Source: Sideroxydans sp. (GTDB taxonomy: Bacteria; Pseudomonadota; Gammaproteobacteria; Burkholderiales; Gallionellaceae). Taken from it: a DNA stretch of 64,000 nt. The DNA lies in assembly GCA_016124455.1 (NCBI GenBank), contig WGNQ01000002.1:62001-126000 (forward strand), read 5' to 3'. Every line of letters begins with the position of its first letter. Position 1 is the stretch's first letter. Both the position numbers and the translations under genes were made by a program. Shown piece after piece: positions 9,933-18,464 of the stretch. The notes beneath the pieces are model-generated. The model did no database searches. It had not been told where the DNA came from and saw only the letters and a list, made by a program, of their open reading frames with translations.

Positions 9933-10160
9933 CTAGTCGTCGCCCAGTTCCGGGGCCGGTTCGCGTACCTGGGACAGCAAGTCCTCGGCGCCCAGCTCGT
10001 GCTCGGCATGTATCATCTTGACCAGGCATTGTTCGCTCAGCGCCAGCTCCCGGCGCAGCTCCTTGGCGCGTGCCGAGGCCACCCGGAACGCATCATGCTG
10101 CTCGATCTTTTCCAGCCGCAGGATGGGATGCTGGAAAACCTTGTAGATGTAGTACGGCAT
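9933..10160 (-). CDS. Small hypothetical protein
   Basis: 75 residues, beginning MPYYIYKVFQHP and continuing as a charged, helix-prone stretch rich in Glu, Arg and Leu (KELRRELALSEQ) with an acidic tail (EPAPELGDD). No domain is recognised. It is the first gene of a two-gene unit with the Cys-rich protein that follows and is divergent from the diguanylate cyclase at 10352. Coding character (polar/hydrophobic alternation, no odd Arg/Pro bias) supports a real gene. Confidence 0.6.
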   Translation of the reverse strand: MPYYIYKVFQHPILRLEKIEQHDAFRVASARAKELRRELALSEQCLVKMIHAEHELGAEDLLSQVREPAPELGDD

Positions 10161-10351
10161 ACGCCCTCCGCCAAATTCATCACGAATGAAACAGCATCAT
10201 ATATCACAAATCGCTAATGCATCCGTACCAAACCGGTTTCGCCATGTGCAATATCTATATACTTTGGCCTATTGTCGGAAACATTCGGGCAAACGATAAT
10301 GCCCCGCAATTGATGGCATCTTGCATGCATAACCCGATATGGCACACTGAG

Positions 10352-11980
10352 ATGCTCCTGTTTCCTGCCAGTTCCCGCGCCAAGCCCATCCGCCTGTCAT
10401 GGCTGATGGGGCTGCTACTCATCTTTCCGTGGACATGCCATGCCTTTCCGCTGGCCCTTCAGGGCAGCTGGTTTCAGGAGCCGCCAGGCTGGACATATGA
10501 CGGCCTGCAGCTTCCGGATGACAGCAAACTGCTCCCCGTCGAACAGGTCGCCCGCACCGGTGGCCGCTTTCTGTTCCAGGCCAGCTTCGTGATAGACCAT
10601 GCCGGGCCTCAGGTGCTGGACTTCAAGAACTCCAGCGTGATCGGACGCTTCCGCCACTGGATATTCGACAACAACGGACGACAGATTAGCGCAGCGGAGG
10701 GGGGTATCCAGAGCAATGCAAACAACCCCTTCCTGCTGCGACATGGCCGTGAACTGCAGCTGCCTCCCGGCCGCTACCAGTTAGTTACCGAAGTATCCTC
10801 CCCGTTCTTCCTCGCTCACCCGCAACCCTACCTCGATTCGTTATCGCATTACCGGCAAGCCATCAAGGCAGGCGACGCGCTGGTGCTGGCCAGTCTCGGC
10901 ATCCTGCTGGGCCTGTGCATTTATTACGCCGCACTCTCGCTGGTACGCCGCAGCATCGTCGAGGGCATGTATTCATTGTTCATTCTGGGCAACCTGCTGT
11001 ACAACGGCACCGCCATGCTGGTCTACCCCGACTTGTTCGGCATGCACTGGTTCTACCTGATCAGCCTGCCCATCCTGTTCTCCAACTGCGCCTATGTCGT
11101 ATTCGTCATCACCTTGCTGGGTATCCGCCGCGACGCCAATCCGCGCCTGTACCAGGCCGGCATCGGGCTGCTCGCCTTATTCGGCATCTTCATCCTGCTG
11201 TCGTTATTCAGGCCCAACTGGTCGCTGGAACTGGACCGCTTTGGCGTAGGCCTGTTCCTGGTCTACGGCCTGGCCTCCGGCATCGTGCGTGCCCGGCAAG
11301 GCTGTGCTGTCGCACGCCCCTACCTGATCGCCATTCTCACTTTCTTTGCGATAGGCATCACCTCAATCTCCCTCAACGGACTGCACGACATATACACCGT
11401 CTACATGGAACACCTGGGACTGGCCGCCGTCACCGTGGAGGCTTTGCTGCTGGCACTGGTGCTGGCACAACAGTTCGCACAATTGCATCGTGAAAAGGAA
11501 AATGCCCAGGCGCAATTCCAGCACAGCCAGAAAGTCGCCCTCACCGACGCACTGACCGGACTGCCCAACCGCTATGCACTGGAACATGCGCTAAGGCTGC
11601 TCCCGCCGAAAGGCAGCCTGACATTCATCGACCTGGACGGACTCAAGCATTACAACGACCGCTTCGGCCATGACCGCGGCGACGAACTGCTGTGCCGCTT
11701 TGCCCACCTGCTGCACAAAATGCTGCCGCACCAGGCCAACCTGCACCGACTGGGCGGCGACGAATTCGCCATCACCTGCCATCAGGGCGACCTGTCCGTA
11801 ATTGAAACGATCCTGAACAACACCATCAGGGCGCTGCACGGCGAAGGTTTCGAATTCGCCGGCGCCAGCTTCGGCTCGGCACATGTCCACGAAAACCCGC
11901 CCAAGGATAACCTCATGCGCATGGCCGACGAGCGCATGTATGCCAACAAGCGCGAGCGCAAGAACAATATGCCGCAATAA
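10352..11980 (+). CDS. Membrane diguanylate cyclase with 7TMR-DISM sensor
   Basis: Predicted to make cyclic di-GMP from two GTP in response to an outside signal. From this ATG (542 aa): signal peptide at the start, a periplasmic beta-rich 7TMR-DISM extracellular domain (about 25-165), seven membrane helices (about 180-370), a short coiled linker, and a GGDEF domain from about 395. Active-site LGGDEFA is intact near residue 466 and is preceded by ALTDALTGLPNRY. Start is uncertain: ATGs at 10217 and 10313 are in frame, but 10352 puts the hydrophobic signal close to the N-terminus. Single gene, divergent from 10160. Confidence 0.85.
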   Translation: MLLFPASSRAKPIRLSWLMGLLLIFPWTCHAFPLALQGSWFQEPPGWTYDGLQLPDDSKLLPVEQVARTGGRFLFQASFVIDHAGPQVLDFKNSSVIGRFRHWIFDNNGRQISAAEGGIQSNANNPFLLRHGRELQLPPGRYQLVTEVSSPFFLAHPQPYLDSLSHYRQAIKAGDALVLASLGILLGLCIYYAALSLVRRSIVEGMYSLFILGNLLYNGTAMLVYPDLFGMHWFYLISLPILFSNCAYVVFVITLLGIRRDANPRLYQAGIGLLALFGIFILLSLFRPNWSLELDRFGVGLFLVYGLASGIVRARQGCAVARPYLIAILTFFAIGITSISLNGLHDIYTVYMEHLGLAAVTVEALLLALVLAQQFAQLHREKENAQAQFQHSQKVALTDALTGLPNRYALEHALRLLPPKGSLTFIDLDGLKHYNDRFGHDRGDELLCRFAHLLHKMLPHQANLHRLGGDEFAITCHQGDLSVIETILNNTIRALHGEGFEFAGASFGSAHVHENPPKDNLMRMADERMYANKRERKNNMPQ

Positions 11981-12034
11981 GTTTGCCGCAATAAAACGCA
12001 GCACGAAGCTTCACAACTGAAAAAAGGGGATCGC

Positions 12035-13195
12035 ATGCAATCAAGATTCGGTTTGCTCTGGCCAGTACTGGCCAGCCTGGTACTGCCGCTGATCGCGGCC
12101 TGGTTCGCTTATCCCGCCACCCACCTGCCGCCTGGTTTCGGCGTCTTCCCGCCGCAATTCGTGCAGGACCCGCCGCCATTCAACCTGCTGGTATTCTGCG
12201 TCATCCTGCTGGTGGAACTGGCAATTGCAGCCTTCCTGCTGTTCCCTGCATGGTTCGGCTTCAAGCCGGTACCGCCTGCGCCGCCCTTCCCGCGTGCCAA
12301 ATTACCGGTCTGGTTCTGGATCGGCGCCGTGCTCACATTATTCTTCTGGTGGCTGATGTGGACACGCCCGACCACGCCGCCATTAGGCCCCCTGGTGCCC
12401 TACGCCTTCACCCCGATGTGGGGGGGTTTCATCCTGGTGCTGGACGGCCTCGTCTATTACCGCAGCGGCGGCCGATCGCTGCTCGCCAGCAAACCGAAAA
12501 TGCTGCTCATGAGCGCGCTGGTATCGGTGCCGGGCTGGTATTTCTTTGAATATTTCGACTACTTCGTACTCTCCAACTGGTACTACCCCAATGCCGGCAT
12601 CCTGCCGCACGCCACCATCGTCGTTCTGTTCCTGCTCGCCTATACCACGGTGTGGCCGGCGATCTTCGAGTGGTATACGCTGCTCAATACTTTTCCGCGC
12701 TTCGCCGTGCGCTACAGCAACGGCCCGAAAATTTCCCTGTCCGGCAATCTGCTGCTATGGGGCGGGCTGCTGCTAATCGTATTGACCGTGTTCCTGCCCT
12801 ACCCGCTGTTCTGGGCAATGTGGATAGCCCCGCTGATCGTGATCAGCGGCCACCTCATCCGCAAGAACGTCTGGACCCCGTTCACCGCCATGGCACAAGG
12901 TAACTGGAGCCCGCTGCTGCTGATCGCGCTGTCCTCGCTGTGCAACGGCTTCTTCTGGGAGATGTGGAATTACGGCAGCGCCCATCCCGACCCCGGCCTG
13001 CAAACCAATCCCAATTACTGGATCTACGATGTGCCCTACGTCAACGTCATCCACATCTTTGCCGAAATGCCCTTGCTCGGCTATTTCGGCTACCTGCCGT
13101 TCGGCATCCTGGTGTGGATCGTATTTATCTGGGCAGGCAAACTGTTCGGCTTCGACCCCATTCTGGGCGGCACGAATAACGCACCGCCCAACTGA
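12035..13195 (+). CDS. Multi-pass membrane protein of unknown function
   Basis: 386 aa with about ten hydrophobic segments and very high aromatic content. Recurrent Trp/Phe/Glu motifs lie at helix ends (WYFFEYFDYFVLSNWYYP and FFWEMWNYG), with two glutamates inside aromatic helices that could bind a ligand or metal. I do not recognise the family. A strong AAAAGGGG site precedes the ATG, 54 bases after the diguanylate cyclase stop, so the two may share a transcript. Ends close to a convergent DMT exporter. Confidence 0.75.
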   Translation: MQSRFGLLWPVLASLVLPLIAAWFAYPATHLPPGFGVFPPQFVQDPPPFNLLVFCVILLVELAIAAFLLFPAWFGFKPVPPAPPFPRAKLPVWFWIGAVLTLFFWWLMWTRPTTPPLGPLVPYAFTPMWGGFILVLDGLVYYRSGGRSLLASKPKMLLMSALVSVPGWYFFEYFDYFVLSNWYYPNAGILPHATIVVLFLLAYTTVWPAIFEWYTLLNTFPRFAVRYSNGPKISLSGNLLLWGGLLLIVLTVFLPYPLFWAMWIAPLIVISGHLIRKNVWTPFTAMAQGNWSPLLLIALSSLCNGFFWEMWNYGSAHPDPGLQTNPNYWIYDVPYVNVIHIFAEMPLLGYFGYLPFGILVWIVFIWAGKLFGFDPILGGTNNAPPN

Positions 13196-13210
13196 ATTAG
13201 GTGCATCCGC

Positions 13211-14107
13211 CTACCTGCCGCGACCTGGCAGGCAGGCCAGCCATTGTGTACCCCAGCGGTGCAGGCACAGGCCAAGCACGATGCTGGCCGTGCCCAGCCA
13301 CACCTGCGGCAACACCGTCTCGTTATTCAGGCCATGTCCAAGCAGCAACGCCATCACCGGTGTAATCAGCGTGATCAGCGCCACCCGCCCCGCCGCCATG
13401 TGCTTGACCATATAGAAGTACATGGCAAACCCCAGCACCGAACCGAACACGCCGAGATACACCGTCGCCATCAGTGCGCGCTCAGGTAACGCTGCGGGCC
13501 AGTGTCCATCGGCCAGCCACCACGCGACAAAGAACAGCGGCAAGGCCACTACCAGACTGCCCAGCGTCATCGCCAACGGCGGGCTGTCATCGCCGATACG
13601 CTTGATCCACACCAACCCCAGCGACTGCGTCACTACTGCCATGAACAGCGCAAACAGACCCAGCGCCGCCCCCGCTCCCAGGTCAAAGCCGCCGCGAAAC
13701 ACCAGCAGCAGTCCGAGCACGCCCAGCAGCATCCCGGCCAGTTTGCTCGGCGTAATGGCTTCCTCCTTCAGCCACAGCGCCGCGCCCAGGCTGGTGATCA
13801 GCGGCGACAGCCCGAACAGCACCGAGATCATGCCCGAGCTGATGTATTGCGACGACCAGTAGGTCAGCGCCATCGCCCCGAACATGCTGACCCCGCCCAC
13901 GATATAAGCCTGCCGCGCATTGCGGTGTAACGGGAAACGCACTCGCATCGCGACCAGAATCAGTACACACAGCAACGCGCCAATCGCCATGCGCGCGAAC
14001 ACTGCGAAGCTGAAGCCGACACCCGCCGCACTCCACTTGATGGCGAGCGGCGTAGTCGACCAGATCAGGGTCACCGAAACGAATGCAGCCGGCAGCGACA
14101 TACCCAT
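13211..14107 (-). CDS. DMT-superfamily (EamA) transporter
   Basis: 298 aa with ten predicted inner-membrane helices in two five-helix halves, as in EamA/RhaT-type exporters of amino acids or other metabolites. Typical features include the first helix FVSVTLIWSTTPLAIKW and the mid-protein repeat boundary with GAALGLFALFMAVVTQSLGLV. Substrate cannot be assigned. Upstream on the same strand is a strong promoter, a 31-codon open frame and an intrinsic terminator, so expression is probably controlled by premature termination (see those entries). Confidence 0.88.
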   Translation of the reverse strand: MGMSLPAAFVSVTLIWSTTPLAIKWSAAGVGFSFAVFARMAIGALLCVLILVAMRVRFPLHRNARQAYIVGGVSMFGAMALTYWSSQYISSGMISVLFGLSPLITSLGAALWLKEEAITPSKLAGMLLGVLGLLLVFRGGFDLGAGAALGLFALFMAVVTQSLGLVWIKRIGDDSPPLAMTLGSLVVALPLFFVAWWLADGHWPAALPERALMATVYLGVFGSVLGFAMYFYMVKHMAAGRVALITLITPVMALLLGHGLNNETVLPQVWLGTASIVLGLCLHRWGTQWLACLPGRGR

Positions 14108-14137
14108 TCTCCTTTACCTTGACGACGACAAAACAAA

Positions 14138-14164
14138 AAGGCCACAGAAATTGTCTGTGGCCTT
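14138..14164 (-). terminator. Intrinsic terminator in the leader of the DMT transporter gene
   Basis: An 11-bp perfect stem AAGGCCACAGA / TCTGTGGCCTT with a 5-nt loop, followed on the minus strand by TTTTGTTTTG. It lies 30 bases before the DMT start codon, downstream of a strong promoter, so it would stop transcription ahead of the transporter unless opened. The segment GTGGCC at 14207-14212 (minus strand) is complementary to the GGCCAC of its 5' arm and could form a competing antiterminator. Confidence 0.8.
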
Positions 14165-14195
14165 CGGAAGTTGCTGAACGATTGATGCTTAAACG

Positions 14196-14291
14196 CTAAC
14201 TCTCCTGGCCACCATGCGCGACACGACACGCCATGCGCAGTTTTGCGCCGGTGCGGACGTTGACATGATGAATAAAGGGCAGCGAGTTCAT
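14196..14291 (-). CDS. Possible leaderless 31-aa leader peptide
   Basis: An ATG-to-TAG frame beginning MNSLPFIHHVN and ending ACRVAHGGQES. The ATG falls at about the first transcribed base predicted from the promoter at 14299-14328, so there is no room for a ribosome-binding site. The stop codon lies just after the GTGGCC segment that can pair with the terminator at 14138-14164, the geometry expected of translation-coupled attenuation. It may equally be a non-coding small RNA of about 150 nt. No repeat of one amino acid stands out as a control codon run (three Arg, three His). Confidence 0.35.
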   Translation of the reverse strand: MNSLPFIHHVNVRTGAKLRMACRVAHGGQES

Positions 14292-14298
14292 GGTGTGG

Positions 14299-14328
14299 AT
14301 TATCCGGGGGAGTTTCGCACGCTGTCAA
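14299..14328 (-). promoter_or_regulatory. Strong sigma-70 promoter for the DMT leader or small RNA
   Basis: Minus strand: perfect TTGACA (14323-14328), 18 bases, then GATAAT (14299-14304). Predicted start at about 14291-14293. It is one of the best consensus promoters in the window and points only at a short region that ends in a strong terminator. Confidence 0.65.
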
Positions 14329-14360
14329 TGCAGGCCCAGGTGCTGTTGCAAAAAAGAAAC

Positions 14361-14382
14361 GGGCAGGGGTCACCCCCTGCCC
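14361..14382 (-). terminator. Intrinsic terminator of the PsiF-repeat gene
   Basis: Stem GGGCAGGGG / CCCCTGCCC with a 4-nt loop, followed on the minus strand by GTTTCTTTTTTG. It lies 19 bases after the stop of the PsiF-repeat gene and insulates the next promoter. Confidence 0.85.
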
Positions 14383-14401
14383 GCCCCCAACAACCGCATG
14401 C

Positions 14402-14665
14402 TTACTTGGCGGCAGCGTCCTTTTCGCACTTCTTGATGAAGGCGGCCTTGGCGGCGCCTGCCAGCCGCTTGCCATTCTTGCCGACGGCCCTGGCTTCGCA
14501 AGACGACGTGTTTGTCGCGGCGGCATCCTTCTCGCATTTCTTGATGAAGCTGCTCTTGGCAGCACCGGCCAGCTTCTTCTCGGCAGCCTTGACTGCGCAA
14601 TCGTCAGCGGCATAAGCATTGGCAGCAAACAGTGCGATGCAGGCAGCGATAATCAGTTTTTTCAT
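14402..14665 (-). CDS. Small secreted PsiF-repeat protein
   Basis: 87 aa with a clear signal peptide (MKKLIIAACIALFAANAYA) and two copies of the PsiF repeat, each with a C...AGAAK.(S/A)FIKKCEKDAA pattern; the cysteines recur with the repeats. E. coli PsiF is a phosphate-starvation-induced periplasmic protein of unknown role, so only the family can be named. An AGGAG site supports the ATG used rather than one six codons earlier. Flanked by a good terminator; monocistronic. Confidence 0.85.
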   Translation of the reverse strand: MKKLIIAACIALFAANAYAADDCAVKAAEKKLAGAAKSSFIKKCEKDAAATNTSSCEARAVGKNGKRLAGAAKAAFIKKCEKDAAAK

Positions 14666-14734
14666 GTAGTTCTCCTGGAGCATAGTTAATAATTATCGGG
14701 AAACAACCGCGCGGTGATCCGCCCGGCGGCGCGC

Positions 14735-14740
14735 ATTATA
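14735..14740 (-). promoter_or_regulatory. Candidate -10 box of the PsiF-repeat gene
   Basis: Perfect TATAAT on the minus strand about 70 bases before the start codon. No good -35 box is visible at the right distance, so support is modest. Confidence 0.3.
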
Positions 14741-14770
14741 GCGGCTGGTTGCCGCAAAAAGCAGCGGCCA

Positions 14771-15574
14771 TCAGTGGATGAATTTATCGCCCAGCTCGAA
14801 CAGGCTGATGATGATTTCGAACAGGATCAGCCCGATCACATACCACTCCAGCCGGTGCAGCTGCTTGTTGTCCCACACATCTGCCAGTGTTTGCGTGGTA
14901 TCAGAAATCAATCTCAGCTTGCGGTCCAGCGCCGCTTGCCGCTCCTTCAGCTCGAACTCGTCTTCCAGGCTCGCGTACAGTTTTTCCAGGTGCGGAAAAT
15001 CCCACAGTGTTTCCGGTTTGTCACCGATTTCCGCACGCCCCACCATGCGGTGCTCGATCAGCAGCATGGCGCCGATCTTGGACAGCAGCTTTTTCGAATC
15101 GGCGCTCACCTTGCCATGCACGGCCAGTTCCTGCGCCAACGGCTCGATCTTGTCGAATTCCTCGGCAACTTTTTTCTCGTAAAGCGTGAGCACCAGGCTC
15201 TTGCTCAAGGCATCTGCAATAATCTGCAGCTTCTCCAGCGTAATCTGGTCCAGCAAAACTGCGCCACCGTGCACACCGATGCTGTGACGGCCGGTATGGA
15301 TATCCATGCCCTCGATCTCCGGTGCCGGATAGGGATTGGTCAGGCGCGATTTCAACGATTCGATGAAGTGTGCTTCTTCCAGGCTCCTCACCCCGAACAG
15401 CACCACCACCCCGTAGCGGAACAATACGGCGATGCCGCCATCGGCATCAATTTCCAGCGTCAGCGGCGTGGTGGCCAGGCAATCGGCGATCTTGAAAAAT
15501 TTTAAATCCAGCCGGTCGCCGAGGAGCAGCGCGCGCGCCTTGAAATCATGACGGCTTTGCAGTTTGAGTTGCAT
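14771..15574 (-). CDS. RMD1/SIF2-family (DUF155) membrane-anchored protein
   Basis: 267 aa. The N-terminal domain (GGIAVLFRYGVVVLFGVRSLEE) and central helical region with KLLSKIGAMLLIEHRMV and DFPHLEKLYASLEDEFELKER match the RMD1/YagE family (DUF155), known from yeast sporulation and mitochondrial-translation proteins; the bacterial role is not established. One C-terminal membrane helix (WYVIGLILFEIIISLFEL) anchors it, with most of the protein on one side. The start MQLKLQS was chosen because 23 extra upstream codons look non-coding; no strong ribosome-binding site helps decide. Confidence 0.8.
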   Translation of the reverse strand: MQLKLQSRHDFKARALLLGDRLDLKFFKIADCLATTPLTLEIDADGGIAVLFRYGVVVLFGVRSLEEAHFIESLKSRLTNPYPAPEIEGMDIHTGRHSIGVHGGAVLLDQITLEKLQIIADALSKSLVLTLYEKKVAEEFDKIEPLAQELAVHGKVSADSKKLLSKIGAMLLIEHRMVGRAEIGDKPETLWDFPHLEKLYASLEDEFELKERQAALDRKLRLISDTTQTLADVWDNKQLHRLEWYVIGLILFEIIISLFELGDKFIH

Positions 15575-15682
15575 AAAAAATATCGCGGTAATTGACGCTA
15601 CAGCATATTGTGCCCGGCACGCATCGTCAAACTTGGTTACCATGCACCGGTCTGGATTTTCCGCATACCGAATCGAAATTTC

Positions 15683-16405
15683 ATGAGCAAGCTAACTCTC
15701 GATCGCATTCTGCAAACGCAAGGCTTTGGCACGCGCAAATGGTGCCGCGAACTGATCGCCGATGGCGACGTCAGCATCAATGGCGAAACCGTCACCGACT
15801 ACCGCAGCGCATTCGAAACGGACGGCCTGGAATTCAGCGTATTCGACGAAGCGCACCGCTATCGCGAGCACCTGTATATCGTGCTGAACAAGCCGGCGGA
15901 CTATGAATGCTCGCGCAAACCCAGCCACCACCCCGGCGTGCTCAGCCTGCTGCCGGAGCAATTCGCCTTGCGGGACGTGCAGCCGGTGGGACGCCTCGAC
16001 CATGACACCACAGGCATGCTGCTGATGTCGGACGATGGCGCCTTCATCCATGCGCAGTCCTCGCCCAGGCGGCACATCCCGAAAATCTATGTCGCCACCA
16101 CTCATGATCCGGTGACCCCAGAGCTCGTCGCGCACTTGCTGGGCGGCGTCAAGCTGCACGACGAACCGGCCCCGCTGGCAGCCATCAGCTGTGAAATGCT
16201 GGGCACACACCAGCTGGAAATCGTGCTGGAACAGGGAAAATACCATCAGGTGAAGCGCATGCTGGCCGCCGCCGGCAATCACTGCTCGGCGTTATGCCGC
16301 TCGCAGATCGGCGGCCTGAAACTCGATGCGCTGGGCCTCGCGGAAGGCGAATGGTGCTACCTGAATGACGAGCAGCTATCGCTGTTAACAGCCGCCCATC
16401 CATAA
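15683..16405 (+). CDS. RsuA/RluB-family pseudouridine synthase
   Basis: 240 aa. N-terminal S4 RNA-binding domain (LDRILQTQGFGTRKWCRELIADGDVSING) followed by the catalytic domain with the family motif GRLDHDTTGMLLMSDDG, in which the Asp of GRLD is the catalytic residue, and KYHQVKRMLAAAGNHC. It isomerises a uridine in rRNA; size and S4 arrangement favour the 16S enzyme RsuA (U516 in E. coli), but the exact position is inference. Start at MSKLTLDR gives the standard S4 beginning. Divergent from the RMD1 gene. Confidence 0.88.
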   Translation: MSKLTLDRILQTQGFGTRKWCRELIADGDVSINGETVTDYRSAFETDGLEFSVFDEAHRYREHLYIVLNKPADYECSRKPSHHPGVLSLLPEQFALRDVQPVGRLDHDTTGMLLMSDDGAFIHAQSSPRRHIPKIYVATTHDPVTPELVAHLLGGVKLHDEPAPLAAISCEMLGTHQLEIVLEQGKYHQVKRMLAAAGNHCSALCRSQIGGLKLDALGLAEGEWCYLNDEQLSLLTAAHP

Positions 16406-16450
16406 CGGCATCCACGCAACAACGCGGCGCATGCAGCCAGACAGCTTCAG

Positions 16451-16726
16451 TTAAACATTGAACAACTTGCGGTACAGACCCTTCCGCCTCTCATAACGCA
16501 TGTTGCGATCATGATGGGCAGCGCGAGGCCGGATATTCTGCAAACGTCCCTGGCTGCGCTCCACAAGGGCCTGCTCCATTGCCGAAATATATTCCAGCAG
16601 CGGATCCTTATCGCCATGGTCCTGCCCGATACTGCTGCAGGCCGGGCAATAGCCGGCGTTGTCCTGCTGGCCACCTGACAACTGCAATTCAATTTTGCAT
16701 AGCGAACATTTCATTCTGGATTTCAT
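16451..16726 (-). CDS. Small zinc-ribbon-like hypothetical protein
   Basis: 91 aa with two CxxC pairs at the N-terminus (CSLCKIEL and YCPACSS), a zinc-ribbon pattern, followed by a helical, charged C-terminal half (LLEYISAMEQALVERSQGR; NMRYERRKGLYRKLFNV). AGGAAG precedes the ATG used. Function unknown; possibly nucleic-acid or protein binding. It follows selO's stop region on the same strand direction but is separated by 113 bases, so it is probably its own unit. Confidence 0.65.
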   Translation of the reverse strand: MKSRMKCSLCKIELQLSGGQQDNAGYCPACSSIGQDHGDKDPLLEYISAMEQALVERSQGRLQNIRPRAAHHDRNMRYERRKGLYRKLFNV

Positions 16727-16839
16727 GTCGCACTTCCTGATTCCATGAATATGGAATACAGCATGAACGCACAAGATTAATTCGTCCTTAACGGGAAAAC
16801 TCGTCCGGGATTACTAACACATTAATTAGTAATAAATAT

Positions 16840-18306
16840 CTACGAAGAACAACTCACCGCGATATGCGGTGTACCTTCCGGCGCCGGACTGGCGTAGCTA
16901 TCCATGCCGGGACGCTCGGTGCAAGGGGCACGCAGCAACTGCAGCAAATGATCCACCTCGGAAAAGTCACGCTGCTCCGCCTTGCTGATTGCAGCCTGCG
17001 CCAGGTGGTTACGCAACACGTATTTGGGATTGACGCTGTCCATACGCAGCTTGCGTTCCGCGTCACTGCTCCCCTCTTCATGCAGGCGCGCACGGTAACG
17101 TGCAGCCCAGGCATCGAATGCCTCACGGTCGACAAACTGGTCGCGCAAGGCCTCATTCCGCTGATCCGCCCCGGCATTGAAGTCACTCAGGCTGCGGAAC
17201 AGGTTGCTGTAATCGAGCCCGCCGACACGCATCATCTCGAGCAATCCCCTGACCAGCTCCAGGTCGTCCTCCTGTGCCCGCACCAGGCCGAGCTTCTGCC
17301 GCATCAGCATAATGAAATGCGTACGGTAAATCGCGTGGTAGCCATTCAGCATGTCGTTCAGTTCCTGCTCCGCAATCAGTGGCGTCAGCGCCTGAGCCAG
17401 CGCCGCGACATTCCACAGGCCGATGTTAGGCTGCTGGTGAAATGCATAACGCCCTTCGGTGTCCGAATGGTTGCAGATAAATGCAGGGTCGTAGCTTTCC
17501 ATGAACCCGAACGGGCCATAGTCGAAGGTCAGCCCCAGTATCGACATGTTGTCGGTATTCATCACACCGTGTGCAAACCCCACCGCCTGCCAGTGCGCCA
17601 TCAACTGCGCGGTACGGGTCAGCACCTCCTGGAAGAAGCGTGCATGGCGATCGGCCAGCCCGTGCAGGTGCGGAAAATGCCTGGCGATAACGTAATCCGC
17701 CAGCATGGCCAGGTGCTCATGCTGCTTGCGGTAATAGAACACCTGGAACGAACCGAAGCGCACATGCGAAGGCGCCATCCGCGTCACCACGGCCGCGGTC
17801 TCGATCCGTTCGCGATATACCTCCTCATCGCTGCCGACGATGCACAATGCCCGCGTGCTGGGCACGCCGAGACCGTGCATCGCTTCCGAACACAGGTATT
17901 CGCGTATACTGGAGCGCAGCACCGCACGGCCGTCGGCATTGCGCGAATAGGGCGTCTGGCCGGCACCCTTGAGCTGCAGGTCCCAGGATTCGCCGGCACG
18001 GTTCTTTACCTCGCCCAGCAGGATCGCCCGCCCATCGCCCAGCTGCGGCACGTAATAGCCGAACTGATGCCCGGAATACAGCATCGCCAGCGGTTCGCTG
18101 CCCGGCAGCAAGCGGTTGCCGATGAAATATTCCACGAAATCCGGACGCCCGGCCTGCTCCGCCGACAAGTCGAGCAATGCCGCCGCATCGGCATTGAAAC
18201 TCACCAGATACGGGTCGGGTAACGGCGTGGGATTCAGTCGGGTATGAAAAGCATCCGGCAGGCGCGCAAACGAATTATCGAAATTTAACTGTTCCAGGGT
18301 ATCCAT
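16840..18306 (-). CDS. selO: SelO/YdiU protein adenylyltransferase (AMPylase)
   Basis: A pseudokinase-fold enzyme that transfers AMP from ATP to Ser, Thr or Tyr of target proteins, linked to redox stress in the family. Visible motifs: GHQFGYYVPQLGDGRAILLGE, KGAGQTPYSRNADGRAVLRSS, the catalytic HGVMNTDNMSI and metal-binding DYGPFGFMESYDP. It is 488 aa, full length, and ends in VSCSS; a C-terminal cysteine is the position used by selenocysteine in eukaryotic SelO, here plain Cys with a TAG/TAA-type stop rather than a readable Sec context. Monocistronic and divergent from the SYLF gene. Confidence 0.94.
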   Translation of the reverse strand: MDTLEQLNFDNSFARLPDAFHTRLNPTPLPDPYLVSFNADAAALLDLSAEQAGRPDFVEYFIGNRLLPGSEPLAMLYSGHQFGYYVPQLGDGRAILLGEVKNRAGESWDLQLKGAGQTPYSRNADGRAVLRSSIREYLCSEAMHGLGVPSTRALCIVGSDEEVYRERIETAAVVTRMAPSHVRFGSFQVFYYRKQHEHLAMLADYVIARHFPHLHGLADRHARFFQEVLTRTAQLMAHWQAVGFAHGVMNTDNMSILGLTFDYGPFGFMESYDPAFICNHSDTEGRYAFHQQPNIGLWNVAALAQALTPLIAEQELNDMLNGYHAIYRTHFIMLMRQKLGLVRAQEDDLELVRGLLEMMRVGGLDYSNLFRSLSDFNAGADQRNEALRDQFVDREAFDAWAARYRARLHEEGSSDAERKLRMDSVNPKYVLRNHLAQAAISKAEQRDFSEVDHLLQLLRAPCTERPGMDSYASPAPEGTPHIAVSCSS

Positions 18307-18464
18307 GCATGCATCCCCGCAATGTCAAATGTCCGGGAACTCATATCTTACCATAGCAAAAGCATCGGGTATTTACCCCCTGATTTCAGCAACAAGGCAT
18401 TCTTCATCCCGCTGTATGATTAAAGCCTTATTCCCCATCGCACACAGCAAGGAGGAGTGACCCG

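Noticed and set aside
16840-18306. Selenocysteine insertion in SelO
   Set aside because: The protein ends in ordinary Cys-Ser-Ser before the stop and no in-frame UGA lies where Sec would be.
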